Source: Balanoglossus misakiensis (lineage: Eukaryota; Hemichordata). Taken from it: a stretch of DNA of 64,000 bases. Location of the stretch: positions 2,976,001 through 3,040,000 of the forward strand of contig CM082585.2 in the NCBI GenBank assembly GCA_040954595.2. The letters are read 5' to 3'. Position 1 is the stretch's first letter; each line of letters begins with the position of its first letter. The notes below the pieces were generated by a model that made no database searches, had not been told where the DNA came from, and saw nothing but the letters and a program-made list of their open reading frames with translations. Below are positions 1 through 11,800 of this stretch, piece after piece. A program made the position numbers and the translations under genes.

Positions 1-200
1 AGTGGATGGGGCAAGGTGTTGCCTAGAGAGGTGACCAATAAACAATGTGACCGAGGATTCTGACAGCAGCAGAGATGGACAATGCACCCCTAACTGGCTA
101 CCCATGAACTATGTAAGAACTCTCCAAGCACGCTGATAGGTTGACCTGGTAGAACTGTGAAGAGCCTGCTGCAGAAGTCTGCCTACTTCCATGTCCAATG
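1..200 (-). pseudogene. DIRS tyrosine recombinase, N-terminal part (cut by window edge)
   Basis: Read on the minus strand from about base 198, the frame gives a Leu-Gln-rich helix with the motif SSTRSTYQRAW, and later GHLSRQHLAPST running into the window edge. This pattern (STxxTYxxAW ... LAPSTI) is what the core-binding domain of DIRS-type tyrosine recombinases looks like. In DIRS elements this domain lies just downstream of the RT/RNase H. A TAG stop interrupts the frame at 109-111, so this copy is broken. The catalytic R-H-R-Y domain would lie beyond base 1 and cannot be seen. The call rests on the motif plus its position after the RNase H. Confidence 0.7.
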
Positions 201-1891
201 TATAGGTAGCAACTGAGACGGCACTGGAGTCGGATAGGTATCCATGCCCCGAGATGCAGACTTGAACTGGCCTACCTGCAAGCGGGAAAGACAGTCTGCC
301 AAAATGTTATGCTTACCAGGAATATGTTTAGCTCGAAAAAGAATGTTGTACTGAAGGCTAGTGAGCACAATCCGTCTAACCAAAATCAAAAGGTCCCTGT
401 CCTTCGCTGTTTGTTTATTCAAGACTGACACCAAGGCCTCATTATCAGTGTAGAACATCACACGTTTGTTACATAGCTTTTGTCCCAAACCTCTAACGCC
501 AGCATGATAGGGAATAACTCCAGGACTGCGATATTTAGTGCATGCCAACTAGTAGGCCACTCTCCAAAGAACCAGTGAGAACCAAAAATGCCACCATACC
601 CAAGAGACCCAGCTGCATCTGTGAACAAACGAAGTGAGTCGGATGAATGCCACCGATCCTCTATAAAAAACGACTTCCCGTTGTAATGGTCTAGGAACTG
701 TTTCCACACTAGGAGGTCTGCTTTAACCTCTCTGGTCAGACGTAAAAAGAAGTGCGACTTCTTGACCCCTTTCGTTAAATCGATCAACCTACGTAAAAAT
801 GCCCGTCCTGGGAGCACCACCAAACAAGCAAAATTTAAGGTCCCAACCAATGACTGAATTTCCTGTAGCCTAACCTTTCTTCTAGACAAAAAGGAATTGA
901 TCAAGTTGCGGCACCGAAACAATTTATCCTCTGGGAGCCTAGATTCTCCTAATACAGTGTCTAATTCGATACCTGCGAAAACCAAAGTAGTACTGGGCCC
1001 CATGGTCTTATCCTGAGCAATAGGAACCCCCAGTTCTGCACAAAAACCTAGGAATGTCTGTAGATCCGCTGAACACCGTTCTTTGTTACTAGCCAGAAAA
1101 AGGAAATCGTCTAGAATGTGAATAACAGCCTCCACGCCTGCAACCTGATGAGACATCCACTCTAATGCAGTACTAAACTGTTCAAAAATGCGACAGGACG
1201 ACGAACACCCCATAGGCAGACATCTATCAAAGAAGAAACACCCATCCCACTTGAAACCCAACAAGCAATGATCCTGAGGTGCCACTGGTATGATTCTAAA
1301 TGCTGACTTGATGTCAGTCTTAGCCAAAAAACATCCCGGGCCCAACCTCAAAATGATCCGAACTGCATCATCAATGGTGGCATACTGAACAGTTGCCAAC
1401 TCAGGAGGAATACCGTCATTAACTGATGACCCCGGAGGAAAAGAAAGGTGGTGAATAAACCGAAACTTACCGGCCTGTTTTTTGGGAACAAGACCCAATG
1501 GGGAAATGTGGAAGTTGGGAAAAGGTGGTGAACGAAAGGGCCCTGCGACCCTGCCTGCATGTACCTCAGAAGTAAGCATGACCCTAACTGCTTCAGGATT
1601 GTCAAGTGCAGACTTCAAATTAGGTGATGACCCCCCGCCCCTATGACCACAGTACTTTATTGAAAAACCATGTGAAAAACCTGCCAACAAATACGCCGCC
1701 TTGCTCTTGTCGTAGCCGTGTAGAAACTGCCTAAGAACTTGAACCTTTACTGGTGACACTATTATTGGCAACGGAGGGCTGTTTGGACACCACGGAAGCT
1801 CTGGAAGCGTGGTAGGGACCTCCTCCTTTTCCAGAGTGAAAGGGCTGATGGACTCCTTCCCCACTGCTGAGACTAGATGAGCTTTTGACAC
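183..1891 (-). pseudogene. DIRS-type reverse transcriptase / RNase H, frameshifted
   Basis: The reverse transcriptase and RNase H of a DIRS-like retrotransposon copy its RNA into DNA. The frame 1891-458 shows the RT fingers (GLVPKKQAGKFRFIHHLS), motif A (AKTDIKSAFRIIPV), motif B (LPMGCSSSCRIFEQFS) and the catalytic motif C as HILDDF, then a thumb-like segment and the start of RNase H (RLFTDAAGSLGYGG). The RNase H then continues in another frame from about 548 to 183 (FYTDNEALVSVLNKQ, HIPGKHNILADCLSR). A 1-nt frameshift near 480-490 therefore splits one protein. The first 160 nt overlap the zinc-knuckle frame upstream, in a different frame. There is no upstream ATG in this frame, so expression would need frameshifting or an internal start. 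Other RT classes are less likely given the recombinase motif that follows. Confidence 0.85.
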
Positions 1892-2906
1892 TACACATGG
1901 AAATGGGATGGTTTACCCCACACTTAAAGCACTTGTGGTCGAAGCGACATCCAGGGCAGAACTTTCCTGAGTGAAAACGCCAACAAACCCCTTTCGGAAA
2001 GGACGTACTGGAGAAACCCGAAATGGAACTGTTACTGCTAGACATGGGGGCAGCCCGATCAGAAGACAAATTCTTAACCCTATGTATGGCCTGTAACCAC
2101 AACTCCCAGTGAATCTGGTCTCAAGGAACAGGAGTCGACTGCTTCATAAAGCGAAACTGCTCATCGTAAAACTTCCAGCCCGCTTTTTTGGCAGCTAGAT
2201 CCGGCACCACTTCCCCATACTTCAAAAGGCCTGCAATGTCTTCAGGCTTTCTCAATGTGTACACAGCTACAAAGATGTTAAAAGCTGAAATCCACTGCTC
2301 AATGTAAGTAATTTTCTTAGCACTAGCAACGGGCTCTAGACATAGCTGAGGCCTACCAACACTATCAGATAAAGCGACGGTGTATTTACCATCACGCAGG
2401 GAGGGATTGATGAGCAAAGACGCGAAATCGATGTAATCACCTGCCCAGATTTTAGCCTTAACCTTATCCGACACCCTTGTAACCAAGGGCATGGATTGGC
2501 TTGCAAACAGTGTGGTAGGTTGACGCTCTGTCTCAGACCCCTGAATAGTAGGTGTTAGATTAACCTGACATGCAGGTTCATCCTGGACCTGACCTTGTGG
2601 TAACGACTCAACTTGCACCTCTGGACCAGTAGTGTCATGGATGACTTGATTAGCGACTGATGAAGATGCGGTGGCTGTCGCTGTAGGTGGGCTTGCAGCG
2701 GGAAAAAGGCCGGCTTCTTTAAGACTCTTGACGACTGCCTTAGATATTGAGGTAGCTAACGCATCTGGGTCGATGGTTGAACTTGGGGCCGGCTGTTCTC
2801 CCTGTTGTGAACCTGCCTGGGTTGGTACCTCAGCACTTGATGACGTGGCCTTGCGCTTAGGCTAAATAGTCTTGCCCTTCGAAGTAGCTTTCCGCTTCGA
2901 TGGCAT
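1731..2906 (-). pseudogene. DIRS element Gag-like ORF1 with zinc knuckle, two in-frame stops
   Basis: One continuous frame runs from an ATG at 2906 to about 1731. It is interrupted by TAG at codon 15 (2862-2864) and TGA at 2121-2123. The first part is low-complexity. The middle holds a conserved-looking block (KIWAGDYIDFASLL ... YIEQWISAFNIFVAVY) of the kind found before RT in DIRS-like elements. After the TGA the same frame gives a Cys/His cluster (CWRFHSGKFCPGCRF, then HKCFKCGVNHPISMC) resembling zinc knuckles of nucleic-acid-binding Gag proteins. The lysine/serine-rich start (MPSKRKATSKGKT) is basic. Because both halves share a frame, this was probably one protein now broken by two stops. 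Readthrough cannot be excluded from sequence alone. Confidence 0.65.
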
Positions 2907-4090
2907 GCTGTTGATTTAAATATTAAGTACAAGTAAAGTGTGCTAAAAATTATATGCCCCTATTGGCTAAAATAATCGAATAACATAGCTATGTAGGAGT
3001 ACCAATAAAATCTGTAAAATGTAAAATAAACTATCAGCAATATACTCCTCAGAAAAACAACCCTTCTAATAAAGGGTATTGTGAGTTAATTAACGTGAAA
3101 AAGGAAAACACCTTATAAATGGCCACCATATGATATGGTTACCGAGAAAATTGATGTATAATACTTGTGACATGCATAGCAAAACCACCACTGGGTAACG
3201 ATAAAATTGCCAGAATGTCACGACCCGAGGTAATGGTTCGGCGGGAAAAGTCAAACAAAGTAGCAAAATAAACCTGCTAAAATTGATCATGTGACCCGTC
3301 AGGCGGGAATTGCACCGTGAAAAGATGCAAGCACTGATTTATAAATGATCCCAACAATAAATCCTGACAGAGACAAATTAAAATAAAAAGTAAACGTCTT
3401 TTCTATGAAAAAGACTATCATTTGTATCGCCCGATAATTTCTGGCGAGTAAAGATACCTTCACTTGTATCATGTTGCACTCGTACAATGAAAAGTCTAGA
3501 TGTAATATAACCAAGTCTCAAAATTTGAGAGAAGAAAGTGCGTAATGTAATGTAAAATGAAAATAAACCACGTAGATGAAAACCTTGGAAAAAGGTAAAA
3601 ACGGACGCCGTAATATATCAATGTGGGGCTTGTAAAACTATACCATAAAATGTAATTACAACTCGGGATGCAAAACTGTGAAACGGCGTTAAATGAAAGC
3701 TACTATGAAATATTGATTAACATATATACCGACAACTACTTCGTAAAAAAGAAAATAGCCTTAGCATTTACCGCCAATGCTATATGCAATTCTCTACAAA
3801 AACCTTATGAATGGTAGGAAATTGGCACTTGCCTGAAAATTCGAAGAAAAAGTGAAAATTCGAGGAGATGAACCAGCTCGTTGTCTTGAAGTCACGGCTG
3901 TAAAATGGAAAAGGCTGTTCCTAGTATTGACTCCCCCCCCCCCCCATAGGAAACTGCAAATATTGTCAAGGCGGGAAAATGAAGTTGCTCTTCCATGAAG
4001 TGTCTCCCCCCGGAGACTAAAGTTCTGTAAACCTCCCTGTCGGATAATAGAAAACTGTAAAACTTGATCACTAAGAAGCATGTCTATAAA
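2907..4090. other. AT-rich non-coding stretch, possible 5' part of the DIRS element
   Basis: There is no convincing coding frame here. Short frames at 3090-3514 and 3794-4081 show no domain and have no splice context. There is a run of 13 C at about 3932-3945. The stretch may include the leader and inverted terminal repeat of the DIRS element, but no matching end could be identified because the other end lies outside the window. Confidence 0.4.
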
Positions 4091-4099
4091 TGCGATTAT

Positions 4100-4770
4100 A
4101 ATAGTGATATATTAACGTATTTTTTCATGTAGAATTAACATTATTTCATGTAGAACTAAAGTTTATTACATATAGGGTTAACGTTTATTACATATAGGGT
4201 TAACTAATAACGTATTTTTTCATGTAGAATTAACATTATTTCATGTAGAACTAAAGTTTATTACATATAGGGATTAACGTTTATTACATATAGGGTTAAC
4301 TAATAACGTTTTTCTTGTAGAATTAACGTTATTTCATGTAGAATTAAAGTTTATTACATATAGGGTTAACGTTTATTACATATAGGGTTAACTAATAACG
4401 TATTTTTTCATGTAGAATTAACGTTATTTCATGTAGAACTAAAGTTTATTACATATAGGGTTAACGTTTATTACATATAGGGTTAACTAATAACGTATTT
4501 TTTCATGTAGAATTAACGTTATTTCATGTAGAATTAAAGTTTATTACATATAGGGTTTACGTTTATTACATATAGGGTTAACTAATAACGTATTTTTTCA
4601 TGTAGAATTAACGTTATTTCATGTAGAATTAAAGTTTTTTACATATAGGGTTAACGTTTATTACATATAGGGTTAACTGAAAACGTTTATTTCATGTAAA
4701 ATTCAAGTTTATAACATATAGGGTTAACGTTTATTACATATGCAGCTAGCTGATAACGTTTATTATATGT
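4100..4770. repeat. 95-bp satellite, about 6-7 copies
   Basis: The phrase TTAACTAATAACG recurs at about 4201, 4297, 4389, 4484 and 4579, with a variant at 4674. Spacings are 96, 92, 95, 95 and 95 bp. Each unit is built from shorter internal repeats of about 23 bp (TTATTACATATAGGGTTAAC and TTTCATGTAGAATTAACG). The GGGTTAAC phrase is not a telomere repeat, because it is embedded in a longer fixed unit. Confidence 0.9.
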
Positions 4771-4771
4771 A

Positions 4772-5308
4772 CATTACGTTACCACTCCATTAAAACTAAA
4801 ACCCGAGTTAGCAGGCCTAACTCGGGTCTGAGGGGGTTGCCTTATCAGTGCCTGTGTAAACAAAACAATCACAGATTACGTTGTAGTAAAGTGCAAGGTC
4901 AAGATTAATTCCCCTGCTCAGACTGATTACCTTTACAGAGTATTCATGGGCAGGATTATTTTGGTTTGAAATAAAATAGTAGATGCTTAAACTACTTGTA
5001 AAACACTAATATTATGCACTATAAAACTGTTTGTGATAATAATAATTTGTTGACGAATTCATGGTTATGCTACTTATACCCAAATACATGCCGTGGGATA
5101 CCCCATATGTGAGCGTAGTAATCTTACATCAAAAGTAGTCCCATGCTCAAAGTAATCTTGACTTAAATTTGGCATTTTATCAGCAAACACCTGATAGGAA
5201 GTCAGGTTTATGGGGGACTTAGCTTCCTTGTGTGTACATTACCTGAGATAAAAAGGGGGGGGGGGGTGGTTGGCTGCCTCTAGTTTTTAATGGAGTGGTA
5301 ACGTAATG
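4772..5308. mobile_element. MITE with about 24-bp terminal inverted repeats, nested in the satellite
   Basis: CATTACGTTACCACTCCATT at the left end reappears as its reverse complement near 5289-5308, and the match continues into an A-run. The element is about 530 bp, carries no ORF and contains a perfect 11-bp hairpin at 4801-4827 (arms ACCCGAGTTAG and its complement). Satellite-type sequence lies on both sides, so it inserted into the array. The target duplication is unclear because the ends themselves are partly palindromic, so no superfamily is assigned. Confidence 0.7.
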
Positions 5309-5309
5309 A

Positions 5310-5480
5310 GAATTAAAGTTTATTACATACTGGGTTAAGTGTTATTACATATTGGGTTAGTATTACATATTGGGTTAAGTGTTATTACATATTGGGTTAG
5401 TATTACATATTGGGTTAAGTGTTATTACATATTGGGTTAGTATTTTATATTTTGGTTTAATTATTACATATTGGGGTGAT
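5310..5480. repeat. 40-bp tandem repeat related to the satellite
   Basis: The phrase TATTACATATTGGGTTA is repeated, alternately followed by AGTGT or GT, giving a period of about 40 bp over 4 copies. It is a diverged relative of the TTACATATAGGGTTA sub-repeat at 4100-4770, so the MITE sits between two versions of the array. Confidence 0.8.
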
Positions 5481-5625
5481 ACTGCCAGAGGGACATTTGC
5501 TAGAGTGCCATGTGCAACGACACTCCCGCTAAAACAAGTTCACTTCAGTCTCTCTCAATCTCCCTCTCTCCCTCTCTCTCTCAATGATGATAAAAGTTGC
5601 CCTTTTAATCTGTATTGCTTTATAG

Positions 5626-5892
5626 TGATGAGTTTACGGGAGAATTTCGTGGACCTTGGCCAGTTCAACATCAAAACTTTCTGGACAAGACATCGGTGCG
5701 CCTCAAACCTCTCGCAGGCCATTTTGAATGGCGAGGAAACAAACGATAATATCTATATCCACCAGGAAGACACGTGGTTCTGGGTGTACCTCTTCTGTGA
5801 CGAGCAACCGGGGCGGTTTGTCTTTTCCCTTAGCATGGTTCCTGACCCATTAAAATTTGTTGAATTTGAAGTTTATGTACGTGAAATGCCAG
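5626..5892 (+). CDS. Receptor exon: galactose-binding-like module (tentative)
   Basis: This exon follows TTTATAG and ends at CCAG|GTAAGC, phase 1 on both sides. Its 88 or so residues read like a beta-rich module ([14 protein letters not shown] ... [15 protein letters not shown] ... VEFEVYVRE). The spacing of an 'A..NGE' turn, a Trp-rich strand and a final 'EFEVYV' strand resembles fucolectin/F5-8C galactose-binding folds, but this is weak. It is the most upstream exon recognised. The next exon (EGF) joins in phase 1. Confidence 0.55.
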
Positions 5893-8800
5893 GTAAGCAG
5901 AATTCTGAATATAACCTGTATACAACCATCTTCCTTCAATTATTGATCAATTCTAAGGAACAAACTGCCATCTGATATTTGTCAGCTTCTAACATTTGTA
6001 CTTTCGGATCTTGGCTTAAGACATTTTTAATGAGAGCGAATACCTGTGATCTATTGTAAAGCGCCGGTGGATACGATAGCCGCTAGAGAAATCATTTATC
6101 CTTTCCTATCCTAACTTGGCCTGTACCCATGGGCAGAACATGTCACAACAGGCTTTGTCTGTCCACAAGCGCCTGTGGAACTTTCTGAAACACTGTGGTG
6201 TTCTTGGCTCCAGCGTCCCATATCCTAGTCACAGGTGCAAGTATTGGATTGGCTGACTCACAGTTGCATGTATACTCTCACACGCTGAATAACACACCTA
6301 AGGAAACAGAATGAATCTATCTACACACTGTATCCTATTTGCAATAAGTCATGTATTTCAATAAGATGAAGAGACTTATACTTAAATCTACCTAAAAGGA
6401 TAATAATTGGAGGTTAAACCATTTGCTCAACCAGCTGTGAACTGAATGCGCTTGCGTTGTTGGACGTGTCAGTGTAATTTGTATGTATGCCAGCTGGCAT
6501 CCGTGTAAAATAGTGAGTGGTGCATATTGTATCTTGCAGAGAATATCGTTGACTACTGCAATACGACCCCCTGCCTCAATGGGGGAACCTGTGTCAATGT
6601 CATTGAGACGTATACTTGCATTTGTCCATTTGGATTCACGGGCACTCACTGCGAATGGAGTAAGTCAAAATCCCTGAATTCTTAATCCCTGATACACACA
6701 GACACGAACTCGCGCGCGCATGCACACACACACACACACACCTTATGTTAAAAGTTTGATTGGCGTGTCACTATACATACATACATACATACATACATAC
6801 ATACATACATACATACATACATACATACATACATACATACATACATACATACATACATACATACATACATACATACATACATACATACATACATACGTAC
6901 ATACATACATACATACATACGTACGTACATACATACATACATACATACATACATACATTACATACATACAGTATTCTTTCAATTTACAATGAAAATAAAA
7001 TAGATACAAAATATTGTTAATTTTTTTGGAAAGTAATTGACCGCAAAAAGTTAAAGCCCCAGTATTGCTCGTGTGTATCCATTTTACATCATCGAAAAAT
7101 GCCCGTTTTTCCCGTACATTTATCATGGAATACTACATAATGAAGATAGAAGAAAGGTTTGCGCAACTGTAGCTACGTGCAAGCTGTAAATATTGCCCGT
7201 AACACTTGAAATGATGCGCGGGTTTGTTTACAATGGAAATGTTGTACATGTCGATCAGCAAACGTGCCACTTTGACATTTGATGGTCAGACTATTTTCGG
7301 ATTTGATCTGGTTCCATCGACTGATTTCTCCCATAAAGTTATCTTCCCAAAATTTCGCCGAATTAGTGCGCATTTCTTCGCTGAGTCGCTTGATTTGGGG
7401 CGACCAAACCTCTTCCGCATAGATTCACATTTGAGTGCGCATGCGCACTAGTCACGTGTGTCAACAGAGCCTGACTTTCTGTCCGGACAGAAAGTCATTC
7501 TTCACTCGTTATATTGTAAATTGTATGAGTTTATGAGCAGAGCTGGGGATGATGACTGTTCGATTCAGTATCAATTATCATCTACTTTTAGAAATTATAG
7601 ATGCCGTTTCAAACAAAATTTTGCCCCTACGAGAAATACTGAGGCTTTAAGAAGTGATTTTCAAAAAATTCCTGTCTAAAAGAAACGAAACTGTTGAAAT
7701 GAAAGCTCACACTTAATGCATTCACCTTGTGTATAATATAATTTGTAAGCAGATGCAGCGTTTGTGGTGTTGGGCCCATTCCCGTTCGATTTTGTCGAAG
7801 AAAAATGCAAAGACGTCGGTGCTGATGTGGCCACTTTCCATACGGTGCGCACGGCCTGGCGGTTCGGTCTAGAAACCTGTGACTATTTATGGATTGAGGG
7901 CCAGTTTCGATGGTTTTCCAGAACAGGAAAGTCGAACTGTCCCTACGCCACCTCCTACCTGATAGCCGATGTAACCGAGTCAATAATCCGACGGAGTCAC
8001 GTGTTCTGCACACCCCGAAATGCCCAAGGTAATAGTCCATTTTCCGATCTCCACTAGACCTTACGAGATCCCGCGTGGCCAGACAGTTTGTTCATGTAAA
8101 ACAAGAAAAACAACACATGGCCCATAGTTTTATTTGGAATAAAGCTTAAATCTGGTGACTCTGAACACAAAAATAGCATTATAACATACACTATTTTTCA
8201 ATATCGCAACAGCGACCTCTACGTCATGTCTCAAACCTCTGGGTATGGAGGATTTACGTATCGCGCATTCGCAAATCACCGCGTCCTCGTACGTGAACGT
8301 GGACTTGGCACCACACTATGCCAGGCAGCTTGATATTCACTACAACGGACACAAGCGCCCCCTGAGATTCCAGCACATACCGGGCGTTAATCTGGAACGG
8401 GTGGACCCAGAGAGGATCCCCGGATGGGTGCCCAAAGAGGATGACCAGTTCCCGTGGATCCAGGTGGACTTTCTGATGATGACGAACGTCACCGCCATCG
8501 CCACTTCCAAATTCAAGTATCACGAGGACTGGAAGACTTATGCCCAAAATCCCATCAGTAAAGATAAGGCAGTTTGGTATCTACTCAATCATTTCACTCT
8601 GACCTACAGTGATGATGGAGAAAACTGGTTGCCCCACCTGGACATCAATCAAAGAACTGCTGTAAGTCTCTACCAAATAGTAATAGAAATCAATTTACAT
8701 TTTCTATATGGAAGAAATAAACTAGGTAAAACTAAGCCAGAATATTATAGGTTTAGGCTTTGGAACATCTATTATATCTGAACAATGAAGTTAAACATTA

Positions 8801-11800
8801 CTGTAATTTCCAGGGGGCGTACAGCAAGGTGGAAAAACCCTTGTACGGTACTAGTATTCCACAAAGGACAGGCTGAGATTTGCGTTAAGATGATAGTGCC
8901 GCCAATACAAATTTAACATTTTACCCTGGAAAACTAAAATATATCTAATCACATGATCGAATGACCCGCCTTTTGACCATATATTGACAATATAAATTAA
9001 ATATATGTAAATTGGGGGTTACCATATACCGTTAAGATTAGCTGATCATGCTCACATGAATCACTATTCGCAATGTCAGATTCACAGAAAAACGTTGGTA
9101 GTTTTGACATGTTCCGTGTTGCCGAACTGCCAAACACAATGCTCATTGTTTTGTTACATTACAGGTGTACCGAGGTAGTTATCAGGAAGACTCGCACGTG
9201 TTCCACTCTGTCATTCCACGCGTGGAGTCCCGTATGATACGAGTCCATCCCGAAGAGATGAACGGCCCCTACATGATAGGCACCAGACTAGAGTTCTATG
9301 GCTGTCAGGCTGAAAGAGGTCTGTCGCTGCTTGTGATACTTTTAACTGCAGCCTGAATGTTGAGAAACTGGAGTTAAGAAGAGTATAGGATGATTATCAT
9401 TTCGAAGCCATATTCCTCATCAAAGACATCGATGGCCGAACATTTAAACATAGCTTCTTAGAATCTAAATCTGCAGTCAAAAGAGATGATATTATTTTCA
9501 ACTTTTAACCAATCGTATACAACTTACGCTTTATGATATCATTAACACTGTCGAGCTATGTACAGTGTAGCCATGCAGTCGATAATGTTCAGGCGACTAG
9601 TCACTGGGCACCATGTGGCGTCCTAGAAGTCAATAACTTAACTGGACCTACTACTGATTGGCTACATTAATGAGCATGAGTGTTACTCAATATCAGTGAC
9701 CTGAGTGGCCTAGGTTAGAGTACAAAATTATGCAAATAGCCAATGTATCCTATTTTTGCAATGTTAGAGATAAAACGCTAGACTGTATTTGACTGAGCGA
9801 GTGAGTGAGTGCACAAACTTGAAAAAACGATGGCTAGTTTCTGTACATTATTAGACGGATTATTTTACCGCTCCAATGTGTAGAACTGAAGGCACAGTGG
9901 AACCTGACAGAAGGAAACACAACGTCACTGTTCTACACACGGTACGGTATACAGCCATCGCTAGAAATTCACCACCGCCACAACCTGTCCGATATCTACC
10001 ACTTATTGACACTCGACGAGTGCCACTACTTCTGTCTGTCCGAGGAGCAGTATGAATGCCGATATTTTCTTTACGACGTGGTTGAACGCCAGTGCATGTT
10101 CGGCTCACTACCCCACTGGTACTTTGATCCGGAGATCGAGCTCCTACTTGCGCGGAATGCAGAGTATCACATTAAAGTAACACCAGGTATGTAACCTTGT
10201 CTGCATGTTAGATTATTAACATTGAACGCTGCATACACTGTCTGAACTGGAAACCGGTCTGCACATGCACCATCTTACTGAACACAGCTATAGAGATATT
10301 TGATCGTGTATGTAATTTATCTTCGTGGGTTGAGGCTGTTGCTTCTACTAGCAGCAGAATGAGACAAGCTGACTAGCTAAACACAGTAAAGGCGGATGCT
10401 ATACTTGTAAGCAGGTTGACATATAAACTGAAATAAAATCTTCACAGAGGTGCACCAAACAAGTGGTAGACCATGTGTCGAGCTCCGCGACAGTATGCAG
10501 GATCTTTTGTGGGTATGCAGTTTGTACGGGGGGCATACTCATGTGGCGCAGGATAAACAACAACCGGCCCATTGTATTAAAATGAACAACATTTACAATT
10601 GTTTCATTCTCCACCTATTCCAGTTTCATGCAAAGCTTGACGAATATCTTCTTTATAGATATTGAAGAGTGTTCTGGTGTTTCTCACGTGTGTCTGGCTC
10701 CTTTGCGGTGCACTCAAACGAGTGGCATGCTGTCCAGTGTAGACCATCCTGACTTGTACCCAGCCGACAGTCGCTGCTCCTGGCAGCTCACAGTGCGCGA
10801 GAACTCGTACATCGAGTTGGAATTCTACACTTTCGACGTTGGCGGCGAACAGACGTCCTGTGAGTTTGATTTCCTGCTGCTGTACGACGGAGCTCGCGAA
10901 ATCGACGAAAATCTCCGCCGGCGGTTTTGCAATTTCCATCCGCCCCCTCTGTTGCCCGGGGTCGTCAAATCTGGTTTTAACGAGTTACTGGTGATTTTCA
11001 CGACAGACAGCCATGCAGATAATAGTACTGGCTTCATTGCTTCTTACAGAGATGTGCAAATTACCAGAAAACGAGCTGAAGAACTGAACATAACAGGTAC
11101 ATCAAAATAGACAATGTTCTTTTGGAACCAACTGCAATGTATCGTTCAATACATATCTCTTCCGACAGGTATATTTTAAATCACGCATACAATGTTTTTT
11201 TATGAAGAGAGGTTGAAAGTTTCTCGTTCTATTTCCCAATAATCCAGTGTACAAAAGTCGTAGATTTCCCATGCACATGACACTTATCTAACAAATCAAC
11301 GCAGGTTACCACTGTGATGAGACAGACGGGTGGCAGTGGCACCACTATGGCTCAAGTTGCTACAGTCTGCGTCCGGCTCCTACCAGGATTTCTTGGCATG
11401 TTGCAGACCAGCTGTGCAAAGAGAACAGCCACAACACATTCCTGACCAGCATCACCACTGAAAAGGAGGCCAAATTCGTCCACGAGCTCCTGTCCGATAA
11501 ACGTCTCAATAAAACATATATCGGTGGGTGACAATTCAAGATATCGTTTCAGGGACTTGGCAAAAGTTTTGAGATGGAGGGCGGTATAAATTACATTGCT
11601 TTACCTGGGGAGAATCACTATACTGGTATAAACAGTTATTTTTTTCAGGACAAATTCAAAAGGTATGGTATTTCGGTTGGTATATGTATCTAGGTCAGCG
11701 ATCCAACGGTCAGTGTGGAGACATAAGTGCTTGCAAGCCGCCCAAGCTGACTTTGTCACGGTTGCATTTCAGGGTTGACCGATTTGGGTACAGAAGGAAG

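Noticed and set aside
4140-4740. GGGTTAAC repeats resembling telomere sequence
   Set aside because: The motif is embedded in a fixed 95-bp unit, so it is a satellite, not a simple telomeric hexamer.
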